The translations under genes were made by a program, and so were the position numbers. Below the pieces are notes generated by a model. That model was not told the DNA's origin. It made no database searches and was given only the letters and a program-made list of their open reading frames with translations. Shown in pieces: positions 56,001 through 64,000 of a stretch of 64,000 bases of DNA. Origin of the DNA: Gnomoniopsis sp. IMI 355080 (taxonomy: Eukaryota; Ascomycota; Sordariomycetes; Diaporthales; Gnomoniaceae). Every line of letters begins with the position of its first letter. Position 1 is the first letter of the stretch. The stretch lies in NCBI GenBank assembly GCA_027946555.1, contig JAPEVC010000072.1:1-64000 (forward strand). Direction: 5' to 3'.

Positions 56001-57121
56001 TCCAGCTGTGCCTGGATTTGGTGGATAAACTCGTCACAGTCCTGGCCTCTTGGGTGGGTGAATAGTCGTAGCCTACTTTGGGTACTGCGTTGCAGGTGAT
56101 CATACACAGGCCCAAGGTTGTTGATGACTCGTAGTCTCACATCGATGGCGTTTTCGTCGAAGTGTTGACAGTCACAATCCGGTGTTCCATCGAAACCGTC
56201 GCAGCTTGCATGGTCGAAGTCGAACGAGCTCTTCTTTTGGTCGAGCAAATCCTGCAGTGACCTGTATGCCTGCCAAAGCAGATCCTCACCCAGACCAAGG
56301 TTCAGAGGCGTGTTCTGTCCACTGTCCACTCTCAGCGTCTTGGTGATGACAGTTTGGCGTCGCGCTGGGTTGCTGCTCTTGAGGGCCAGTTCCAATGAAT
56401 AGCCAGGTACGAACTCCCAGGTCTGGCGAGACTCGATAAAGAAGGATCGCGGGACGCAAGCGAGATTCAAACTCCCCTGAAGAGAAGGTTTAAATGTCTC
56501 GGGCTTGTCAGGGAAACGGTTGTAGCCAGGCTCGTCGGTCCATTCAAAGCCCTGGTCGTGACGCCTCATAAACAACCCGACTATCCTGTGAGTCGAGCGC
56601 AGCACCTCTTTTGCTGAGGCACTAGTAAGAGCGTGCTTCTGATAAGACTTGAATGAAGTTTTAGCCCAAATGCCAGAGTGGTTGGCTCGAACAACTTCGA
56701 ATACCAGCTCGAAACGAAGGGGCTTTGGACCCTTGCGAAGGCATTGTGTAGGGTTGAGGGCGTCCGAGTCCTTGCGCGTGATGACTTCCTCACTACAGTG
56801 CCGTATCCTCCGCACCAAGCCGTGACATACTCGTTCTGTGGGAACAAATGATAGTGAGCTGTAGTAGGAGCGATTGTAAGTAAATCTTATAGCAGGGTCG
56901 TGAAACTTGGCAGTAACATGGATCTGTAGAGGCGCGTTACTGGCTGGAAAACGGCGCTCCTCGTGAATAGGCGACAACTGGCCGTTCATGATGAGCATTT
57001 CGTCCTTGGTGTTGGACAAGTCGAGACATTTTTTGTGGAAGTCGAGCTCGTCCACGCTTAAATTTGGGATCCCGAGGGTACGAGGCAGTGGATCACCGCG
57101 ACGGGGGGCGTCCCAGGCCAT
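53096..57121 (-). CDS. large unrecognised fungal protein with C-terminal hydrophobic tail
   Basis: A single 4-kb exon encodes 1341 residues. Residues 1-~510 are mixed in composition, contain possible helices and conserved-looking segments (LSVDELDFHKKCLDLSN, FTYNRSYYSSLSF) and appear folded. Residues ~520-1270 are Ser/Thr/Pro/Glu/Asp-rich and almost certainly disordered. A strongly basic stretch (about 1275-1315, with KKSIGSI, KVKRKESKELRKQKS and KKTPKKTKSK) leads into a short hydrophobic end, MMLVAGLAFASSVVS, six or so residues from the C-terminus. This looks like a tail anchor. I recognise no catalytic motif and cannot name the family. Start ATG 57121 is the first in frame. Confidence 0.72.
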   Translation of the reverse strand: MAWDAPRRGDPLPRTLGIPNLSVDELDFHKKCLDLSNTKDEMLIMNGQLSPIHEERRFPASNAPLQIHVTAKFHDPAIRFTYNRSYYSSLSFVPTERVCHGLVRRIRHCSEEVITRKDSDALNPTQCLRKGPKPLRFELVFEVVRANHSGIWAKTSFKSYQKHALTSASAKEVLRSTHRIVGLFMRRHDQGFEWTDEPGYNRFPDKPETFKPSLQGSLNLACVPRSFFIESRQTWEFVPGYSLELALKSSNPARRQTVITKTLRVDSGQNTPLNLGLGEDLLWQAYRSLQDLLDQKKSSFDFDHASCDGFDGTPDCDCQHFDENAIDVRLRVINNLGPVYDHLQRSTQSRLRLFTHPRGQDCDEFIHQIQAQLDQYRDRTDAKVASLNDFDFRIAELTGHGWHEKACARFIIDGEHNRSRRTVQALLDRIRTGVSDVLRGHDVAIRMVAYKRGHLILDKALIARDHQSTPCLRSTSVAKDQPQRLLTELKKRIQGAIDMVCKDTCRIDDILEIASEPRKRELFHARRASSSSRPFTPCDTPQRQTRPGSPGSFSTKPPTPPVVPIRSSSRVFPLVPAKYQVEKKRTKASLVKDSAVGVKLPSVVLEDDQKDNGGEVLKPPAEVYPASKEEYETDSNSTHSSMPALTECDDAPSPDQSMLITPSCVRSSSPVPHGLPSIEDLRSHQISSSPFLMDTSAPNSTEFPDMGRFENSKAVPQKTDLSSGRPRTPKHCEAEISVTTSTPKALGDASGDEKTPMPLRLIQAPNEIDESGNKDNGLVPKHNAAGTEPSESVSQILPTEPTEGATEQTLLCPLEEASSSGPTAEVHEEHECITECDSSETLRPSAAMQQHSIDDLAGLRNIQPIEIRDVVSEPVFEQPCPKVDEEASPTPSVPTVQSELTTHADSDKNGLRARTMDDDLSRSKIDFFEEDEDSAIEADAVEDGSHIRAGPRPMGMSETSGPTGHVILFSDSGIDVRTGSEATDQSGSEIEKRRVLSPIDESAFEFDVDPYDSTGQSPTTPRLSEPEQESASDPWVSQDVRRGDELLPVNTRTSSTNAAEVPESPCDQPNSAKKASVRAPTQASGPVNLPKVRTSDPISTPRAVSNPQPSPVHVGLGGAQLFPSLPIFSNLRSVSHDTRASWSTSSSWEDVSGSRRSSDSVDTIKASPTGSEHDDRPNSPKRLGTPTAGLIGLHESRWAEFGIRTALTGTHAFDRPSTAPLLQSPDLTRHDTETKAEAGVDHVDNMVQQSSSSPRKSFHLRQKKSIGSIIATSKVKRKESKELRKQKSVELKKTPKKTKSKSSKESTAPKEDGDGAARFPRAMMLVAGLAFASSVVSRNHA

Positions 57122-59371
57122 CTTGGCTAATCAATGTATGGGATATGCTTGTAAGTGTCGAAGCCCCGGTCGGGGACCAAGTGCGTAGTGTTTGGTATTG
57201 TTTCCGGTGAGATCCCAAATTAATGCATTTGTGTGAAGTGATGCAAATAGCCGCCGACGAAAGCGAAGACGAGCCACTCAAGGATAGTGAGAAGGTAAGC
57301 AGCAAGAGACCATTTTATTCGAGAGAAAGTCTTTGATCATGGATGGGAAGGGAAGAGAAGAAATTAAGAATGAGTGAATGGACAAATGCTGGAAACAGCA
57401 CACAGAGAGGGTGAGACCGTGGCAGACTGGACTGGGGCTTGGAGTACTTCCAAGACTCGATCCGTGTGAGCATTATTTGTAAACAAAAGCAGCTGAGCCG
57501 TTTTTGGGTAGTCGGGTTGACTGGGCAAGGGCGACCCGTGTTCAGGCCCTTTGGAAGCCGCGAATGGGATGGGTGTTGCTTGGGGGATCCAATTGGGCAG
57601 AAAAGAAGAAGAAATAAATGCCTACCTACCTAGGCATACACTCTGGTAAGTAGTAGTTTAGTTTATACCTGGCATCAAGCAAATACCTCTTCGATCCTTT
57701 CCCTTCGTCACCTGCAAGGGCCCCTGGGGACTTCATGTATGCAGGTGGGGATCCCCAGTCTCCCAGTCCACAGCATCGGGACACCTCGGAGCGGTGCCGT
57801 CAAAAATAAATGGAGCGAGCCTCTTTTCTTGAGATGGACGACTCGCCAATGTAGGTGGTTACCTACTACCTAGGCTACTAGGTAGGTAGGTACCTAAGTA
57901 GCCCAGCTTCGAGAGATGGGATGACGCCGGGCCGCGCAGAAGGGTGAGCCCGATGTCCTTTCCTGTTTGACCCTGATCGTGGTGTGACACGCCTCAAGTC
58001 TAAACTAGGTACAGTACGTACCTAAGCGGCTAGGTAGGGGTCTGGAACATGCCTACGCCAGAGCACTTGTCCGCTCGATTCAGACAGACCTAGGTAGAGG
58101 TATCTATCTTTGCACCTTCTTCTATCTTGAAGAGCTCTCAAGGACATTTTACCGTACGTGCATACTCGTAGTACCTAGGTAATCGACCAAAGTCCACTAG
58201 ACCGGCCACGTCGTCACCCATCGAGCCCACTTTTCCATATCAAATCCGGCTTCTCTCCTTCGATGAGCTCTCCTCGGACCCTGGCGACGTGCGTCAATAT
58301 GGAGCCGCGCCCAGCTGCAGGTCCTGTTCTAGTCCCGGCGCCACTTCCGAGACGGCGATGACAGCTGGCTTACTACCATAGTACTACTATGCAGTATCAC
58401 TGTCCAGCACACAGCTGCTATCTGTCGTGAACACGATAGCATTGGCCAGCAAAAGTTTATTTGATAAAGGATCGTCTGGAGGAGAGTTTGCCAGCTGTCT
58501 CTAGGCGCCGTCTGCCGTTTCATGCGACACGGTCGATACCAATAGACGCGACCAAGACGCGCCGGCCGATGCGCCACGACTTTGGCCGATGCATATTGGT
58601 TCAGCAAATTACTCACGCATATCGCATAAATCCCATATCGTCACCAGTTACTCGTGTTCATCGAGGACAACTCTGGCAAATCATCCGCCAAGCTCACCAT
58701 CCCTAATAATTCCCTTCCGAGTCTCCGTGCAGGACATTTTCGACAACCTAATGGCCCAATCTCTAAAATCCGGGGGCGGGTCCGGCTCACTCGAACCACT
58801 TGGGATTACGTTGGGCTGACCTTGCACGTGGTTGTTACCCGTATTCGGCCCAGTGGAGTGATCTCGTCAGCCTCAACGGCCCGAGAGCTCATAAGGCTAT
58901 TGCTTCTCATCCGCTTTGACAGGCCCTTCGAAATTAATTACTTGGCACATAGCCTTGTAACTCATCTTGCAATTATTTTCTTGTCTATGTGGACCGTTCT
59001 GCTCCTAGTGACACATTCCATCTAGACAAGAAGTCTCATGGTAAGCCGCACAGGAGGGAGAGAGGACGACGCGAGAGGCGGGGAGATTCTTGATCAGGTA
59101 ATGTGTCTTTTTGCAGGCAGATGATGGAGCAATAAGGGTCAGGTGTGTAATTTTGATCACTACGAGAACTAACAACGGCAAATTACGTATGTGCCTTCGT
59201 CTTTTGGCCGCGTGATCGCTTCTCAGTCACTATCCATCCCTAGAATAAACACCCGAGCCTACTGTCAACGCTTCACGAAAATGATGGGACTCCTCGAGCA
59301 AGGTCAATGTGTACTGTCTCTATCCACTCCAAAAGCCCGCCACCCGGGCAGACAACCAGAACCAGTGCCCT
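57122..59371. other. intergenic with TAGG/CCTA motif cluster
   Basis: This 2.25-kb stretch contains the promoter and 5' UTR of the 1341-residue gene and the 3' UTR of the F-box gene. Between about 57616 and 58180 it is studded with CCTACCTAGG and GGTAGGTACC words. No frame looks coding. A near-palindrome CATAGTACTACTATG lies near 58378. Confidence 0.5.
57851..57903. repeat. dense TAGG/CCTA tetranucleotide cluster
   Basis: Interleaved GTAGG and CCTAC/CCTAG words on both strands, including GGTAGGTAGGTACC. Similar words recur at 57616-57640, 58005-58035, 58090-58100 and 58173-58185. Such motifs are common in intergenic DNA of many filamentous ascomycetes and have no settled function. Confidence 0.8.
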
Positions 59372-61366
59372 TCAAAACCTGGCAATAGTAATGCTTCCTT
59401 CCCTATCCTCCCCAATAAGCCATCTCTCGTCCCCGCAAATATACCCCTTACCAAGAAGCTTATCCCACATCTCATCCGCGAACTGGACCTCATCATCCTC
59501 ATCCATCTCGTTCTCCTCACCGGCCTTTCTCTTCTCATGTTTCCGGGCAGCCTTCAACTTCCCATTGAAGTGCGCAGGAACAGTTTGCAGGACCTCCGTA
59601 TCTTCAATATTATTCTCCTGAGCCACCAGAGTAGTAGAGTTCACCGAAGACGCAGCACCAGAGAGCCCGCCCAGCCCCCCAATCGAAAGACTCGGCCGAG
59701 CGTGTACACTCAATGTCTCCAGCATGAAGCAGTACCGCGCTGTGACCCGCACACCGGCTTTGAAATCCACCATCTCGCTCACGGTGAGATAAGGGAACTC
59801 CTCGTGTCGCCAGCAGGGTGCCCAGCCTGGCCAACGGACGGGCGAAGCGTGCATGGCGGCGCGGATTTCTTCAGTGAAGGTAGTTCGTACGCGTGTACCT
59901 GGTGGGGGAGTGCCATTCCAGAGGCCCGGGCTGCCACTGGTGTAGAATGCGGTATCTGTGGGCTGGAAGTATGAAGGTGCGTCCAGCCGGGAGCAGAAGG
60001 AGAGGTTGACGTCGCCATTGGCGCCGCATTTGTCAAGCCAGGCTGGCCCGTGGGCGATTCGATCGTTCTCGTCTTTTACCTGAGCGCCATCATCCTGCGC
60101 GTTATATTCACGTGATGCTGGCGACTCGACCGGCTCGGGGATAACAGGCACACCCGTAGTCCTAACAAGATGTACCCGTGGTGCACTCAAACTCGAGTGA
60201 CTGCCCCGTTCCCAACGATGTTCCTCTTCCACAAAGAAAAGATTCCGCTCGTCCATCCCTAAGCACCGCAATCGTGGTGTAGCCCTCTGACGCACCCCGT
60301 AAAAGGCCAGGACTGGCCACGTCATGCGCCTGATGATCCTCGGCGGCTCCTTGGATGATGAGATATCCCAGACAATGACGGACTCTATGGGGTCATCTTC
60401 ACCCCAAGGGCTTCGATTCGGCTGCCAGACATACACGGCGTAGTGTGTCGCCGTGTGCGTTGACAGGAAGCGGTCGTTGTGATTCAAAGGGAGGCCGAGG
60501 AAGTGTAGCTTCCACTCTGCGCGTTGTATGGTTTCCCAATTTCCAGCCTTTCTTGGTGTAGAGTCTGTAGTGTTTCGCACGACGTCGAAAGCTGTGATAT
60601 AATGCCGATGACACTCCTCCCTGTCGTTCAGCTGATGATACGCCAGCCGCTCGCACCATTCGAACACCAACACGCCCGCGGCAAGCCGCACGCGTCGCAC
60701 CACCCTCTCATCATCGTGCGGAAAGGCGACCTCAAATTCTTCGCCAGTCTCTAAGTCCAACAACCGCCAGGGATAGACGTAGGTGCGCGGGGAGTCCTCG
60801 ACGTCGTCCGGATGGGCGTGATACACGAGCAGGCCTTCCTCTTGAGCGTAGCACCAGGTCGGATCAGGGTAATGGAACGGCGCCACCTTGTCGTCAAGCC
60901 GCAGGTAGCGGTCCCATGTTGCGGAGCCGTAGAAGCGGTATTTGTCTGGGCCGTTGGTGCCGAGGCGGATCTTTGATATGGATTGTGGCCTGGCGGTTCG
61001 GAGGTGATGATACCTGCTCGCTACTCGTGCGAAAGTAGATGTCCAGTCTTGCCCGAGTGTCCCATTCGAAGTATTCAAGATCCCATCCAAGCCGTCTATC
61101 GAGTCGAAAACTTGACCTGGGGGACTACGCTTCAAAGCCGCAAACGCCGCTGTATTGTCTCCGCCAGCAGCAGCAGCAGCAGCATACGCTATGCGCAATT
61201 CTCGGCATCTCGGGAAGCAGTGCTTCAAAAGCTGCAAATTCAAATCTTGGTCTGTGAATGCGTCATGCCATCCTTTTGAGACACGTCGGCATAGTACAAT
61301 TGTCCGGGCAGAGAGCCGTGCGAGGATGAGCAGGAAGAGATCGTGAGGGAGGTGGATGATCTCCAT
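59372..61366 (-). CDS. F-box protein
   Basis: A single-exon gene of 664 residues. Residues ~3-40 (IIHLPHDLFLLILARLSARTIVLCRRVSKGWHDAF) are an F-box, which binds Skp1 and makes the protein a substrate adaptor of an SCF ubiquitin ligase. The rest has scattered Trp/Tyr-rich strands and may form a propeller-like substrate domain, but no WD or LRR repeat is clear. A poly-Ala run (about residues 60-68) and an acidic segment EENEMDEDDE near the C-terminus are present. The first true ATG is at 61366. The target is unknown; this is a common, fast-diverging family in fungi. Confidence 0.85.
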   Translation of the reverse strand: MEIIHLPHDLFLLILARLSARTIVLCRRVSKGWHDAFTDQDLNLQLLKHCFPRCRELRIAYAAAAAAGGDNTAAFAALKRSPPGQVFDSIDGLDGILNTSNGTLGQDWTSTFARVASRYHHLRTARPQSISKIRLGTNGPDKYRFYGSATWDRYLRLDDKVAPFHYPDPTWCYAQEEGLLVYHAHPDDVEDSPRTYVYPWRLLDLETGEEFEVAFPHDDERVVRRVRLAAGVLVFEWCERLAYHQLNDREECHRHYITAFDVVRNTTDSTPRKAGNWETIQRAEWKLHFLGLPLNHNDRFLSTHTATHYAVYVWQPNRSPWGEDDPIESVIVWDISSSKEPPRIIRRMTWPVLAFYGVRQRATPRLRCLGMDERNLFFVEEEHRWERGSHSSLSAPRVHLVRTTGVPVIPEPVESPASREYNAQDDGAQVKDENDRIAHGPAWLDKCGANGDVNLSFCSRLDAPSYFQPTDTAFYTSGSPGLWNGTPPPGTRVRTTFTEEIRAAMHASPVRWPGWAPCWRHEEFPYLTVSEMVDFKAGVRVTARYCFMLETLSVHARPSLSIGGLGGLSGAASSVNSTTLVAQENNIEDTEVLQTVPAHFNGKLKAARKHEKRKAGEENEMDEDDEVQFADEMWDKLLGKGYICGDERWLIGEDREGSITIARF

Positions 61367-62115
61367 TTTGGCCAAGAGTCACTGCGCCAGTCCACCTGCT
61401 TCGGATGTTTTAGCCTTATGGATCTCGGTATTCGACCTGCTGATATCAGTTCTGAAGGAAGTTGACACAGGAACTCCTCTGGGTAGTCGTGTGACTTGTC
61501 AAAGTGCTAAAGACGGCCAGTCTTTGGAAGTAGAATGACGGTATCGGAGGCGCGGGGCCGGGCAGGTGACGTCCCAAGCCCAAAGGACAACAACACATTA
61601 GATGATCACCTCTTAGACTTGTTCAAAGTGCCTGCCCTCTCAATTATTCGACTGAAAGAAAAAGGGTACTCATGAAGAAGGAGGAGACAGCTTGTTTAGA
61701 GAAATGCACACGCTGGTAGTTGTAATAAAGATGATGGTCTTCAATGCGTTATTCTGCTTGTGGCTACTACAAGCCCAGGGTTATATCCGGACTGCTCCGG
61801 AAGTGCAGTGACATTAAAACATGGCTTCCTACATAATGGCTGATTTGCTTTTCATTGCATATAACCAGATTAAGTACACATATACAAGAAATGAGCATTT
61901 TAATGTTTCAAAGATGAAACGACAGTCATAATTGTGAGATCTAGCATCGATAGCAGCAGTCTCCGCATAGACAGATACATGAGATGCTCACCAAATTGAG
62001 CACATATTGAACAAGCCAGATCAAACTTCGCAGACCCATGATTCAGAATTCCAATCTCTTTTGTGTTAAAATCAACTCATTACATAACATCTTCTCCAAT
62101 TCACCAGCTAGATAT
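61367..62115. other. intergenic: F-box promoter and dehydrogenase 3' region
   Basis: 749 bp between two leftward genes, AT-richer toward 62000. No coding frame or repeat is recognised. Confidence 0.5.
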
Positions 62116-63900
62116 CTAACTGTGCGTAGGCATAGCCACATCAGCCTTCTTCCCCACCGCGTCCGCCGCGCTCCACAGCGCCGTCACCGTCTTGAGCTGG
62201 GTATAGAAGTTGATACCCGGCTTTCCGTAGAACGTGCTCGCACCGCCGCCTGCAATGCTCTTCTTGTTGCCCGTAAACGAGAACATGGGCAATGGCACCG
62301 GGATTGGCACGTTGATACCAACCTGTCCGGCCTCAATCTTGCGTCGGAACGTCTCGGCGGTGGGTCCGCTGCGCGTGAAGATGGCCACGCCATTACCGTA
62401 TTCGTTCTGGTTGATCGTATCGATGGCATCGTCGAGCGTCTCTACATTCAAACACACCAGTACTGGCCCGAAAATCTCCTCGCGGTAGCACTTCATGTCC
62501 GGCGTGACGTTTGTGATGATCGTCGGGCCGACCCAGTTTCCGTTGGGATACTTGGCCGGCTTGAAACCCCTGCCATCAAGCAAGATAGTCGCACCCTCCT
62601 TCTCGGCAGAGTCAATCAGCCCTTCGATACGTGCCTTGCTCTCAGGCGAGATCACGGGGCCTAGGTCCGCACCCTCTTCAAACCCACCATTAACACTCAG
62701 TCCCTTCGCCCGCTCCGCAAGATCCTTCAACCATTCCTTCGTCTCACCCACCATGACCAACGTGCTCAATGCCATACACCGCTGACCTGCGGCACCAAAC
62801 GCGGCGCCCACGACCGCATTGATGAACTGATTCTTATTGCAATCGGGCAGCACTGCGGCGTGGTTCTTGGCGCCCAAGTTGGCCTGCACACGCTTTCCAT
62901 TCGCGGACCCTCGCGAGAAGATGTACTCGCCGGCCTTGTTGCCGCCAACGAACGAGATAGCCTTGATGGACGGGTGATCGAGGATGAAGTTGACGGTGCG
63001 GTGGGCACCGTGAACGATGTTGACAACGCCTGGAGGGAATCCGGCTTTTTGAACGAGCTCAGCAAGGATCATGGCCGCGCCTGGGTCGCGCTCCGAGGGC
63101 TTCAATACAAGTGTGTTGCCGGTCACGGTGGCGATTGGGATGCACCAGAGCGGAATCATGGCGGGAAAGTCTATACAATCATATGTCAGTCCTCTGCTAC
63201 ACACATTGGAAGGCTGATAGTACTCACTGAACGGGCAAATAGCAGCCGTAACGCCCAATGGCTCCCTGTACGTCCGCGTCTCCATGTCCTTCGCAACTTC
63301 CAGCAGCTCGCCCTTCAACAGCTCTGGCGCACCACACGCCGCCTCAGCCACCTGCAATCCACGCAACACATCACCCTTAGCATCGGCAAAAGTCTTGCCC
63401 TGCTCAAGAGTGATGCTTGCAGCTAGCCTATCCCAATTCTCGCGGATCAACGCCACAAACTTGAACATGATCTGCTGGCGTGCGAGCACGCTCATTTCCC
63501 TCCAAATCGGAAAGGCTTTCTCCGCGGAGGCAACAGCGGCCTCGAGCTCGGCGTCAGTCATCTGCGGCACGCGAGTCACCAGATTGTTGGTGGCAGGGTC
63601 GTAGAGCGGGATGAGCTGGTCCGCGGACGAGGGGCGGAACTCATTGTCCAAGAAGTACGGTGTGTTTGTGACCTCGGCGATCTTCTCGTGTGTGGTTGGG
63701 TAGCTGCTGGCCGTGGAAGCAAGGGCCGGGTTGAGGTGTGCTGCTGTGGCGGATATCCTCCTCACAGCAGAAGATGAAGTCGGAGCCATTCTGGCTGTGG
63801 AAGAGGGCGCCGAAGATGCAAGGAGAAGAGGAGCACTTCCGCTACGGGTCACCGCCTGTGTTGAGCGCGCTGCGCGGGCAGAGAGAAGTAGTCGGCGCAT
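62116..63900 (-). CDS. methylmalonate/malonate-semialdehyde dehydrogenase (acylating), mitochondrial
   Basis: Exons are 63900..63228 and 63170..62116 with a 57-nt intron (GTGAGT donor, TGTATAG acceptor), giving 575 residues. This is an ALDH6A1/MmsA-type aldehyde dehydrogenase. It oxidises methylmalonate or malonate semialdehyde with NAD+ and CoA to propionyl- or acetyl-CoA, in valine, beta-alanine and pyrimidine breakdown. The Arg-rich N-terminus ([15 protein letters not shown]) is a mitochondrial presequence. The intron keeps frame but is needed to restore [13 protein letters not shown]. The catalytic cysteine lies in GQRCMALS (about residue 356), and the ICPF and [13 protein letters not shown] segments are typical of the family. 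The promoter is mostly beyond the window end. Confidence 0.94.
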   Translation of the reverse strand: MRRLLLSARAARSTQAVTRSGSAPLLLASSAPSSTARMAPTSSSAVRRISATAAHLNPALASTASSYPTTHEKIAEVTNTPYFLDNEFRPSSADQLIPLYDPATNNLVTRVPQMTDAELEAAVASAEKAFPIWREMSVLARQQIMFKFVALIRENWDRLAASITLEQGKTFADAKGDVLRGLQVAEAACGAPELLKGELLEVAKDMETRTYREPLGVTAAICPFSEYYQPSNVCSRGLTYDCIDFPAMIPLWCIPIATVTGNTLVLKPSERDPGAAMILAELVQKAGFPPGVVNIVHGAHRTVNFILDHPSIKAISFVGGNKAGEYIFSRGSANGKRVQANLGAKNHAAVLPDCNKNQFINAVVGAAFGAAGQRCMALSTLVMVGETKEWLKDLAERAKGLSVNGGFEEGADLGPVISPESKARIEGLIDSAEKEGATILLDGRGFKPAKYPNGNWVGPTIITNVTPDMKCYREEIFGPVLVCLNVETLDDAIDTINQNEYGNGVAIFTRSGPTAETFRRKIEAGQVGINVPIPVPLPMFSFTGNKKSIAGGGASTFYGKPGINFYTQLKTVTALWSAADAVGKKADVAMPTHS

Positions 63901-64000
63901 TGGGAATTGTCAGCTACAACAGTATAGTGAAAACGGGTGAGGGGAGAAGGGCGCGACAAGCCACTCGATCCAGCCAGACACAGACACAGACACACTGAAG

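Noticed and set aside
59309..59974. 221-codon frame antisense to the F-box gene 3' end
   Set aside because: A shadow of a long real exon with no motif of its own.
62038..62664. 208-codon frame antisense to the semialdehyde dehydrogenase
   Set aside because: It overlaps the conserved catalytic exon, and the Arg/His-rich translation is typical of antisense GC-rich codons.
1..64000. Possible secondary-metabolite or catabolic gene cluster around the FAD monooxygenase, metallophosphoesterase and dehydrogenase
   Set aside because: No backbone synthase, transporter or pathway regulator lies nearby, and the genes are separated by 3.9 kb of non-coding DNA with housekeeping genes on both sides.
1..64000. 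tRNA, rRNA, transposon or virus-like sequence
   Set aside because: I scanned the intergenic stretches by eye for B-box-like words, terminal repeats and transposase or polymerase motifs and found nothing convincing. A covariance-model and repeat-library search would settle this.

Overview
The window is nuclear DNA of a filamentous ascomycete (Pezizomycotina). The evidence is compact genes on both strands, short introns (mostly 41-123 nt, one likely 204 nt) with GTRNGT-type donors and CTRAC/CTAAY branch sites just before YAG, and fungal housekeeping families throughout. Class or species cannot be fixed from the sequence alone. I traced exon-intron structures by hand. Every multi-exon model below closes in frame, and most splice sites are supported by conserved protein sequence across the junction.

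Layout. 1-2384: 3' part of a RhoGAP gene. 3429-6043: divergent RRS1 (60S biogenesis) and mS29/DAP3 (mitochondrial small ribosomal subunit). 6557-13659: divergent MCM7 (replicative helicase, with two MCB boxes upstream) and PEX1 (peroxisomal AAA ATPase). 13745-16003: an OTT_1508-like deaminase-fold protein, convergent with PEX1. 16609-17328: a small DUF7053/START-like protein. 18849-21413: a Ste20/GCK-family kinase. 22556-26805: an UNC-13/Ync13-like MUN-C2 protein. 27864-29014: cytosolic-type inorganic pyrophosphatase with an open, acid-poor, in-frame 5' extension. 29627-31753: divergent mL53 (a 98-residue mitochondrial ribosomal protein) and SEC20. 32391-34612: an FAD-dependent phenol-hydroxylase-like monooxygenase. 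34613-38517: a gene-poor stretch with one candidate small membrane protein. 38518-39330: a metallophosphoesterase. 39655-40930: a short-chain dehydrogenase. 41556-44092: a fused pseudouridine-5'-phosphate glycosidase / PfkB kinase. 45171-45938: a predicted GPI-anchored glycoprotein. 46394-48196: UTP18. 48403-49098: an unrecognised two-exon protein. 49958-52093: a small Pif1-family helicase with a PIP box, in eight exons. 53096-57121: a 1341-residue unrecognised protein. 59372-61366: an F-box protein. 62116-63900: mitochondrial (methyl)malonate-semialdehyde dehydrogenase.

Functional themes. Several genes serve ribosome production (RRS1, UTP18, mS29, mL53) and DNA replication (MCM7, Pif1-like). 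Others serve membrane traffic, polarity and organelle biogenesis (RhoGAP, Ste20-like kinase, Ync13-like, SEC20, PEX1). The pseudouridine enzyme and the semialdehyde dehydrogenase could both feed pyrimidine/beta-alanine breakdown, but they lie about 18 kb apart and do not form a cluster. I see no secondary-metabolite cluster, transposon, tRNA, rRNA or CRISPR-like array. The least explained items are the deaminase-fold protein, the 206- and 1341-residue orphans, the pyrophosphatase 5' extension, two perfect intergenic hairpins and the 3.9-kb gene-poor interval.
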